Shown piece after piece: positions 56,697-64,000 of a stretch of 64,000 nucleotides of DNA; position 1 is the stretch's first letter, and the number at the start of each line of letters is the position of its first letter. The notes beneath the pieces were generated by a model. The model saw only the letters and a list, made by a program, of their open reading frames with translations, did no database searches and was not told the DNA's origin. The stretch spans positions 36,299,618 to 36,363,617 of the forward strand of contig OZ038492.1 in assembly GCA_964036315.1 (NCBI GenBank). Direction: 5' to 3'. The DNA is from Acanthosepion esculentum. Its lineage: Eukaryota; Mollusca; Cephalopoda; Sepiida; Sepiidae. The translations under genes and the position numbers were made by a program.

Positions 56697-56746
<50 letters not shown>

Positions 56747-56771
56747 GTCTCTCTCTCTCTCTCTCTCTCTC

Positions 56772-56812
<41 letters not shown>
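56697..56812. repeat. (TA)n, (TC)n, (TA)n
   Basis: About 22 TA, 12 TC and 18 TA units, cutting the RZ-4 upstream copy. Bases 56,813-57,783 hold nothing recognised. Confidence 0.98.
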
Positions 56813-57783
56813 GGAGAGATAGTGTGTGTTCGCTTTGACACTAATACCACAAAGAAAATAACGAATCCACCTATTAATTCATCAGATATGCTGAAAATCG
56901 CAGAGTAAACTGGCAACTTGTCTGAGAGTTTCAGATAATAAAATTAAAATAAAAACCACGGCGAAAGCTATGCGAAAACAATCGACTGTTCTTCCCGGTA
57001 ATTAACTGATATTTAAGAAAATTGCTTATGATTGAGTGCCGAGATGACATTAAAAGGAAATATTAAACAAATCCTGAACTCGATAACTGGAACCGAACAT
57101 CCACACGTGATGCGCCTGATTTTAAATATCACAGAGTTTTTATTATTGTTTATTTACTAAGATAGGCATTCGTAGATATAGACGAAACCGATTTATAAGG
57201 TCAAAACCCATGAGTTTGCACAGTTCCGTTTGGATCATATTCCCCACTCAATAATGCTTATTTTGTAGTACTTCTGAGCCAACTTATTACCTTGGTTTAT
57301 ATGACAGACGGTCTTTCCATCATCTACTTTTACTATTTTATTTTTCTCTATATATGCCTTAATATATTTGATACTTACGCAACTGTTCCAATCGAATTAA
57401 TAGGGACTCAGTTTATCATCCTTATTATTATTAGTAGTAGTGATACGAATGTCAGTGTTTAATGACGATGTTAGTTTCTTTTACGTGATGGTAGGTTCTT
57501 TTCTTTTCATCAGATCGGAATCAGTAAGTTCTCAAGTGGCATCTCTGTCATCTAATGATGTTTGCCATTCTTGACAATGTCATCTTTTGTAAATGACTTG
57601 CTTTGATGTTTCCGAGGCTGTCTTTTTGTGATATTCTAAGACTTTGCTACAACTTTCACATTTTCGCCCAACAATTAGCACAATTTCCTGCGATATTTTC
57701 CGCTTTTTTGTACTCCTACAAGAGAGAAATGATCGCTACGTTCTTTGACGTTATCGGGACATGAAGAGACATTTCTCCGCCTT

Positions 57784-57858
57784 CTCCTCCCCTCCTCCTC
57801 CTCCTCCTTCTTCTTCTTCTTCTTCTTCTTCTTCTTCTTCTTCTTCTTCTTCTTCTTT
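57784..57858. repeat. (CTC)n then (TTC)n
   Basis: CTCCTCCTCC followed by about 17 TTC units; a polyserine/polyphenylalanine frame across it is not taken as coding. Confidence 0.97.
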
Positions 57859-57859
57859 T

Positions 57860-58212
57860 ATGTGACGTGTATCTTCAGGACGTGGGCGATTATGGCGCCT
57901 CCCAGTTTCCTTCCCTATGCAGCTACTAGGACGTTATGTCTGTTTGCTATCTCTCCTAATCCTTGTCTGCTAATCCCTTTGCGCAAGTTCTTTAGGTAGC
58001 ATGCTTTGCTTTCCTCTGTTCCATTAGGTCTTCAATAGGTCCTGTGAGTGTCAGTCTCTCCAAACCAACTTTCCTCATTAGAAATTTCAACTATTTCTGA
58101 TGTTCAGTATAAATCTCCTTTTGTTTCCATTTCCACCTCCTAAAGCTTCGTTGTCGCTCACATCTTCAATATAGGTTCTTCTCAGTATCCTTCTGTAGAG
58201 AAACATTTCCTT
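57860..58212 (-). pseudogene. LINE-B fragment
   Basis: On the minus strand ATTCTTTAGGT-, CAATAGGTCCTGTGAGTGTC-type segments correspond to the ENLTLTGHIE block, and CTTCTGTAGAGAAAC to the WFYRR block. Only scraps of frame survive. Confidence 0.5.
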
Positions 58213-58292
58213 ATCTGTCTATATTTCTGAGATGAGGCCTTATGTACACTATTTATATTATTCGGATTATTGCCCTCATCTTTGTCGCCAGA
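58213..58292 (-). repeat. T1 partial copy
   Basis: CTGTCTATATTTCTGAGATG to CTCATCTTTGTCGCCA, the terminal part of T1, facing the plus-strand copy at 58,333. Confidence 0.75.
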
Positions 58293-58332
58293 TATATACA
58301 TATATCTACTGTGCCATGTGTCCTCAAGGTGG

Positions 58333-58632
58333 ATAAAGTCGTTGGTTAGATCCAGTGACAGGACCCACAGATTGTGAGTTCAATACACGGTTAAGGCAGT
58401 GGAGAACTTGGAGAGGGGAATTAAAAGGAGATAACTGATAACTGATATCCATTAAACATGGCAAGTGGAACTAGAACAGTATACCCCAGTGAGCGAAATA
58501 AAGGGTTCAGTTCGACATTCGAACCACCTGAAGAAGGCCGGAGCGTACAACGGCCGAAACGTTGTAATAAATATGGCGACAAAGAGGAGGACAATAGTCC
58601 GAATGATGTAAATATTGTAGATACATTTCTGC
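58333..58632 (+). repeat. T1 terminal-type repeat
   Basis: Runs from TCGTTGGTTAGATCCAGTGA to GTCCGAATGATGTAAATA. It holds the open frame MASGTRTVYPSERNKGFSST and the CTGAAGAA-GGCCG...CGGCC-GAAACG segment at 58,529-58,563. Confidence 0.8.
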
Positions 58633-58739
58633 AGCCTCAAGTCTGTTCTTCATTTTGATGAGTTTGTCCAACATTCACTGAAATTTCCGATGGCTAATAT
58701 TACCTATGAGTTCAGTCTTTTTTTTTTCTAGTGAAAATT

Positions 58740-59015
58740 ACTAGTATCTTAAATTTTTGTTTAGATTTTGGAAGTAATTCTTTTCTATTTCAACGTGCCA
58801 TTATATTTTGGATTCGCATTTTCCGTTCTCTGTTAAAATCAATATTGAAAATAGTCATAAAATATTAACGAAATTCATTGGTCACTTAAATTTTTACATT
58901 TTCAGAATCAATTGTCATTTACTACTTGAACAACTAGTCTTCGTCTATGTTATGTGTTCGTTCAGGACGTAGGTTATCATCGCTCTCCACAATTTCCTAG
59001 CTTTCGTAGCTGTAA
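58740..59015 (-). pseudogene. LINE-B scraps
   Basis: GTTTAGATTTTGGAAGTAAT and TTGGATTCGCATTTTCCGTT resemble one 115-bp unit of the array at 817-1,277. GTTCAGGACGTAGGTTATCA resembles the C-terminal VLKGHGT region. Bases 58,633-58,739 are unassigned. Confidence 0.5.
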
Positions 59016-59016
59016 G

Positions 59017-59017
<1 letters not shown>

Positions 59018-59094
<77 letters not shown>
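59018..59094. repeat. (TA)n microsatellite
   Basis: About 37 TA units with one AAATA step. Confidence 0.98.
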
Positions 59095-59326
59095 CCCCTT
59101 ACTATTCCTTCCAGTTCATGTTATGCAATCCCGTTATACAAGCTCGTTAGGTACCTTACTAGCTGTTTCTCTAGACACAAATTGCCTTCAATATGTCCTG
59201 TGAGTGTTAAATTTTCCAAGCACTTTTCCAGAGATTTTTACTCTTTTTGACACTTTACGTTACCATTTACACATAAGATAAATAAATGGAATGTCCAGCC
59301 TACTTTCGTAGAACCCCACCTATGGT
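59095..59326 (-). pseudogene. LINE-B scrap
   Basis: TTGCCTTCAATATGTCCTGT and GAGTGTTAAATTTTCCAAGC are the complement of the LENLTLTGHIEGK coding block, also recognisable at 510-560. Confidence 0.5.
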
Positions 59327-59462
59327 ATCTATATTTCTGAGATGAGGTATTATGTAGACTATTTATATTGTTCGGACAATCGTCCTCATCTTTGTTGCCA
59401 TAATATTAACAACGCTTCGGACGTTGTACGCTCCGGCGCTCTTCGACGGCCGAAACGTTGTG
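59327..59462. repeat. T1 inverted junction
   Basis: A minus-strand T1 end (TATCTATATTTCTGAGATGA to GCTTCGGACGTTGTACGCTC) meets a plus-strand T1 starting ACGGCCGAAACGTTGTGA near 59,447, forming a hairpin-like junction at the ribozyme-like core. Confidence 0.7.
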
Positions 59463-60115
59463 ATAAATATGGCAACAAAGATGACGACGAAAGTTCGAAC
59501 AATGTAAATAGTGTACATAATACCACATCTCAGAAATATAGACAGCTAATGAAGGATCGGATAAATATGGCAACAAAGATGGGGATAGTAGTCCGAATAA
59601 TGTAAATTGTGTACATAATAACTCATCTCAGAAATATAGACAGATAATGAAAGATCTGATAAATATGGCAACAAAGATGAGGATAGTAGTCCTAATAATG
59701 TAAATAGTGTACATAATACCTCATCTCAGAAAGATAGACAGATAATGAAGGATCGGAAAAATATGACAACAAAGATTGGGATAGTATTTAGATTAATATT
59801 AATAATGTACATAATACTTCATCTCAGAGATATAGAAACATAATGAAGGATCGGATAAATCTGGCAACAGAGATGAGGATAGTAGTCCTAATAATGTAAA
59901 TAGTGTACATAATACCTCATCTCAGAAAGATAGACAGATAATGAAGGATCGGATAAATATGGCAACACAGATGAGGATAGTAGTCCGAATAATGTAAATA
60001 GTGTACATAATACCTCATCTCAGAAATACAGACAGAGATACTGAAGGATTGGATAAATTTGGTAACAAAGATGAGGACGATAATCCGAATAATGTAAATA
60101 GTGCTCATCTATGGT
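59463..60115 (+). repeat. 98-bp tandem array (about 7 units)
   Basis: ATAAATATGGCAACAAAGAT begins at 59,463, 59,561, 59,659, 59,757, 59,855, 59,953 and 60,053, giving exact 98-bp steps five times and one of 100. Each unit holds the T1 tail (GTCCGAATAATGTAAATAGT, CTCATCTCAGAAATATAGAC) plus the link AGATAATGAAGGATCGGATA. The array therefore grew from the end of the adjacent T1 copy. Confidence 0.95.
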
Positions 60116-60119
60116 GTAT

Positions 60120-60510
60120 CAAATGTTCTTCATCTGTCTAACACTCGCTGGAGATAAAGGGATGGGTATTGCATAACATTTGACAAACACACGGACGAGA
60201 GTCCTGTAACTCATTAGAGTGGTAAGGGTATCACATGTAGTACTGCCATTGCAACAGGGGTGTTTCCTGGGCAAGCGAACCTGACGAATGCAAACCAACA
60301 TCTGGTTTGAATTTCTGAACTCTTCTTCTAAACTACCTGCCACCAAAGGTTATAGGACTTAGTCTGTCTGTCTGTTTTACTCACAGAGAAGATTTGAATT
60401 CATTCCTTTACCCAGGTAATGACACGTGAAAGAATGTAATGAAATCAACTGGAATTTGAATTCTGCTCTTCGTTTTCTTAATTAGAGCTGCTCTCCATCA
60501 TTCCACCGTA
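60120..60510 (-). mobile_element. tRNA-like SINE, degraded
   Basis: GGACTTAGTCTGTCTGTCTG, TACCCAGGTAATGACACGTG and GAAATCAACTGGAATTTGAA match the order of the SINE at 53.5-54.0 kb. The tRNA head (minus strand) is about 60,430-60,508. Bases 60,511-60,780 are unassigned. Confidence 0.6.
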
Positions 60511-60780
60511 ACTCTTTCAGTGGTAGTAATAAAAAAATTGAACATTCGGGCCAGTGGTATAAGTCCAAATCAGAATCTGATTTAAAACAATGAAGATTCA
60601 AACGTGTTACTCAAACCAGGTCAGAGAACAAAATAAACATATAGATGAAAACACACATTAGTAGAATTCCCTTTAGAAACTGATCCAAAAATTAAATCAA
60701 AATTAAGTAAAAAAAATGGATTATTCCCTTTAATTGTTTTTTGCAATGAGGTCACATTTAAAAAGCCCGAAGGCCACTCG

Positions 60781-61380
60781 AGGCAGAGGGTTACGTTAGG
60801 AAGCCATTTGTGTGTGTAGGTGAGGGAGATAACGATTAAAATTGTAGTGATCGGGGAGAAAATCCTGTTGGGAGTCGATTCCCCAGGAGAGTGGGAAAAA
60901 GCTGCTCGAGTAGAACTTAGTTATAACAAATGGAAAATGAATGGAATGTGGGCAGATAGAGGCATGGCGGGTACTGCGCATGAAGGTATGCCATGGCAGG
61001 GCCAAGTAATGTTGTTCGTCCGAGCACTTTCCATGGAAGTAGCGGTAAGGCAGCAAGAAGCTTGCCACATCCCGCTGTGAGGGAGGGGCTAGACGGTGAA
61101 AAGTAATTCGATACACACAAGGATGCTTTTGCACTTTATCGTTACAGGAATGTGCGGTCCGGCCAGCTCCCACCCAAATATGTAAGTGGCATGGGGTGTT
61201 CTTGTCGTGAAGGTTTGACGCCCGAGCACTCTCCCTGGAAGTAGCGGTAGAGCAGCGAGAGGCTTGCCACATAGGATATTAATGTGACAGTAATTATGGT
61301 CGTTATTCGAGTACTATGATCAATCTCGAAAAGTTTTGAGAAAAAGCAGTAGGAAAGGGGCATCTGGAGAAGAATAAAGT
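60781..61380 (-). pseudogene. LINE-A C-terminus, tandemly disrupted
   Basis: Minus-strand pieces read HIWVGAGRTAHSCNDKVQKH, QRDVASFLLPYRYFHGKCSD, FMRSTRHASICPHS and YNFNRYLPHLHTQ. A second partial copy of the YFQGECSG / AASLSLLYRYFQ block lies at 61,190-61,280, so a short segment has been duplicated. Confidence 0.62.
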
Positions 61381-61565
61381 CTCTTAAGACAATGGGACTA
61401 CTGAAAATGGTTACAATACTACTGAGGCTGCTAAATTATTGAAGCGGCTAGCTGTAGCTTGATATCTAGCGTAAACTATCACGCCTAATGTAGTGGATTA
61501 TATCCCCCAGGGACTAACGTGTTGTACGTCTTTGTTTATGTGCAGTAGATTTTGGGAAGAATCAT

Positions 61566-62230
61566 AACCGTGCGTCGTGGGTTGTATTACTTTATGTTTG
61601 AAGTATGCGACACCAAAGTTAACTTATGGGTCTGAACTTAATGCTTGGAAACACCGTCAATTAAATGTCATCAGATCGAACTATGTTACCTGGCATGAAT
61701 ATATTTCTGGAGGGTTGTGTCCAGAAAGTGAGACGCTGAAATCTGAATATGCTTTGGAATAGCGGAAGATGCCTTTCCAAAATCTAAGCAATGAATTGAA
61801 AAAAACAACAACCACAAAACAACAACAAAATACAGAAAAACATATTAGAAATAAAGAAAAGAGTTCTGGACTGTAATGTAATATTGATTCACTTATACGG
61901 CAGTGAATGCTAGACAATCTAATCACAGATTGAGAAGAGACTTGTGGCAACAGAAATGTGGCTCTCCAGAAAGATGCTGAGAAAACCGTGAACGGAACGT
62001 TTGAGCAATTATGCGTTTTAGAGAAAATGGAAACAAAAAGGATACTTATACTTAAAATCAGGAAGAAACAGTTGAAATTTCTAGGACAAATAATGAGGAA
62101 AGAGGGCTTGGAAAATTTTATAAACACAGAGCCCTTGAAAGCAAGAGATACAGACGAAAACATCGAATAACCTAACTAGCGAGCCTGAGTAAATGGGAGG
62201 GTTAGTAGAGATAACAAAAAAATACATTTT
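61566..62230 (+). pseudogene. LINE-B RT C-terminal fragment
   Basis: AKTPKLTYGSELNAWKHRQL-like start, a 115-bp-unit-like piece (TTGGAATAGCGGAAGATGCC TTTCC), then ATEMWLSRKMLRKP, METKRILILKIRKKQLKFLG, QIMRKEGLENF and NTEPLKARDTDENIE. In-frame stops and a poly-A-rich insertion at 61,796-61,830 show decay. Confidence 0.65.
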
Positions 62231-63069
62231 CATAAGAATTACAAAAGACAGGAAATTATAAAGATGCATTATCACCAACGCCCTGAAAAGACGCAAAACA
62301 TGGAAGAAGTAGAAGATCACCATACCTCGCATATCTGGCTGTGATGTTTCAGATTGGGTGACATGTTGGATATATTCAAAATAAAATGGAAAATTTAGCT
62401 TCCCTTTAAATAAGGAATTATATCTAGAAATACGGCCGAGTGGGTGTTTCCTTTTCACTTTGCTTTGATAAATTCATCTTTGTGATCGATTTTAATTTAA
62501 GATCAATCGAAGTGGATGTTACACAATAAAGCGACTAACATAACCAAGCTGATGCTAAAGATTTTAAATAATTGACTTTGATGTTTTCATCATGCTATAT
62601 CCCGCGTTTCCAGTGGTCACGTTTCTGTGGGATCATCTCATCGTTGAATAAGGAGAATAAGATTTAGGTTTATTCGATATTGCATGTGACAATCTTGAAT
62701 AAACTTTGGCATTGTCTTCCTTTTTCGTGGACTTCCACAATAAAAAAAATGGTCATGTGTCACATTCGACATTATGTCCTCCATCTTAGAGGGGCAGAAA
62801 GAAACAGAGTAATTTACACAACGAACTCGAGTCAAAAAGATAGCCGGATACGAACTGGAATGGATGGAAAATAGACAGATATTACTTACAGATACGAAAA
62901 ATAGGAAAATGTGAAGAGACATGAACACCCACATCCTAAAGCGATATGTAACATAGACAAATACAACTTCCTCATGCAAGTAACAACTGGTGATGAAAAT
63001 GGAAGTTAACTGACCATGAGTGACTCAAATTTTAATAAATATCGCTAACACAAATGGTTCCCCTAGCGA
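62231..63069. other. Unassigned, with possible LINE-B scraps
   Basis: Nothing firmly recognised. AAAAGACAGGAAATTATAAA near 62,245 may be a last LINE-B piece. Confidence 0.4.
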
Positions 63070-63965
63070 TTCTTTATAAAATCCAAAGAATCCACAAGGA
63101 TTTTGGTCCTAAACTGGCATCTCGGCTTCAGTTACTTTTCGCCCCGTCGTAATGTAGTTTCTCAGTGACTCTTCTATATATACTTTCCTGGTAGACTCTG
63201 TCTATATTTCTGAGATGAGGTATTATGTACAGTATTTACATTAGTCGGACTATTGTCCTCATCTTTGTCGCCATATTTGTCACAACGTTTCGGCCGTTGT
63301 ACGCTCCGGCCTTCTTCAGGTGGTTGGAATTTCGAACTGAACCCTTTATTTCGATCACTGGGGTAGACTGTTCTAGTTCCACGAGCCATGTTTGATGGAT
63401 GTCAGTTATCAGTTATCTTCTGCTAATTTTCTCTCTGAAAGTTCTCCACTGCCTGAACCGGGTATTGAACTCACACTCTAGTCTACCCCAGTGATCGAAA
63501 TAAAGGGTTCGGTTCGAAATTCCAACCACCTCAAGAAGGTGGTTGGAACGTACAACGGAGCGTACAACGGCCGAAACGTTGTGACAAATATGGCGACAAA
63601 GATGAGGACAATAGTCCGACTAATGTAATTACTATACTTTCATGGTAATTGTTCTGATGGAAGTTTTGTTGCGACAATCCAGAATTTATGAATTCAAGCG
63701 CATTACTATATTGGGAACAAGGTCTCACCAATTTACAGTTGAATTGGCACCATGCAATCGTAAGTTCTATGTTAACAGTTTCATTTCTCGCTCTTCCGGC
63801 TCCATTCTTCCCAAATTTAAATCGTTAACAGCTGTCTTCTTCATTCCTCTTCTTTTATTGTTCTCGCACCTTAATAATGTTTCACTTTTTCCTTATTATT
63901 TTACTCAATCACCCCTGGTGTCTTAGCAGTTATGCTGATTTGCTTGTGATAAAATGATTAAAAAA
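63070..63965 (+). pseudogene. LINE-A 3' part interrupted by a T1 insertion
   Basis: Coding scraps before the insertion (63,070-63,178) give KRIHKDFGPKLASRLQLLF and HRRNVVSQ-like reading. After it (63,648 on) come GNCSDGS, IYEFKRITILGTRSHQFTVE, LAPCNRKFYVNSFISRSSGS and the 3' tail TGCTGATTTGCTTGTGATAA AATGATTAAAAAAATA. The coding order continues across 63,194-63,632, so T1 landed in a pre-existing LINE-A copy. Confidence 0.78.
63194..63632. mobile_element. T1 inverted pair with 15-bp target duplication
   Basis: A minus-strand T1 (63,194-about 63,478) is joined head to head with a shorter plus-strand T1 (about 63,479-63,632). The flanks TATACTTTCCTGGTA (63,179-63,193) and TATACTTTCATGGTA (63,633-63,647) are a 15-bp duplication with one mismatch. 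Inverted terminal sequences and long, variable target duplications fit a Penelope-type insertion without its coding part. Confidence 0.75.
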
Positions 63966-64000
63966 ATATTTAAAAAAAACTACCAAGAAATTTCGCAAAC

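Larger units (their letters stand above)
56316..56700 (-). mobile_element. RZ-4: retrozyme-like tandem unit
   Basis: Minus strand. Predicted ribozyme cleavage points at 56,325/56,326 and 56,642/56,643 define a 317-nt unit. Internal A-box-like CGGCTTAGTGAG and B-box-like GGGTTTCGATCC are about 30 nt apart, followed by GGCAACCGGACGTCTAGC and the ribozyme. The second repeat begins on the right and is cut by (TA)n at 56,697. Body sequence (TCAGTCACTGTGTGTTTATC, AATAAACACGCTAAAAT) matches RZ-2 and RZ-3. Confidence 0.76.

Noticed and set aside
59463..60115. CRISPR-like array
   Set aside because: Units are contiguous 98-bp tandem repeats with no unique spacers, in a eukaryotic repeat context.

Overview
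The window looks like intergenic DNA from a large, repeat-rich invertebrate genome, most likely a coleoid cephalopod and probably an octopus. The reasons are dozens of long (TA)n tracts, many tRNA-Arg-like SINEs (tRNA-Arg- and tRNA-Lys-related SINEs are known from octopus), Penelope-like elements (PLEs), degraded LINEs, and no recognisable host exon. The species is an inference. Nearly everything that can be named is a mobile element, a decayed copy of one, or a simple repeat.

Layout. 0-9 kb: LINE fragments, including one with an internal 115-bp tandem repeat, a chimeric 5S rRNA-tRNA SINE, hairpin elements set in (TA)n tracts, a decayed ribozyme-bearing tandem repeat and a long palindrome. 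9-14 kb: PLE fragments embedded in a degenerate TATATAAATATA satellite. 14-19.6 kb: almost featureless apart from one LINE fragment. 19.6-24.5 kb: a mariner copy, a second IS630-Tc1-mariner transposase pseudogene, a tandem repeat carrying a well-formed hammerhead ribozyme core, and more hairpin elements. 24.56-30.14 kb: a full-length, apparently young Ty3/Gypsy retrotransposon on the minus strand, with two 722-bp LTRs, gag, an uninterrupted pol and a tRNA-Trp primer site. 31-43 kb: LINE, SINE and terminal-repeat fragments, a candidate solo LTR and a PLE fragment. 43-50.6 kb: a PLE with RT and GIY-YIG domains, flanked by direct and inverted copies of its own terminal repeat. 51.4-53.2 kb: an L1/Tx1-like LINE pseudogene. 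53.5-64 kb: SINEs, a second ribozyme-bearing repeat, a 98-bp tandem array, and a LINE interrupted by an inverted terminal-repeat insertion with 15-bp target duplications.

The most interesting system is a family of units of about 316 nt (minus strand at 22.7-23.1 kb and 56.3-56.7 kb; decayed at 5.5-5.9 kb; split by the Gypsy element at 24.4/30.15 kb). Each unit has tRNA-like A and B boxes and ends in a type I hammerhead with a minimal helix III. At the two best loci a whole unit is followed by the start of a second, spaced 315 and 317 nt apart. This is the architecture of metazoan retrozymes and of schistosome Sm-alpha repeats.

Three other structures stand out. A hairpin element of about 210 bp lives in (TA)n tracts, and its two arms have changed together between copies. 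A SINE shares its 3' tail with a co-resident LINE, which suggests a SINE-LINE partnership. Several different PLE-type terminal repeats share a CTGANGA-hairpin-GAAA motif resembling a hammerhead core. No CRISPR array, rRNA operon, intact tRNA gene or host protein gene was recognised.
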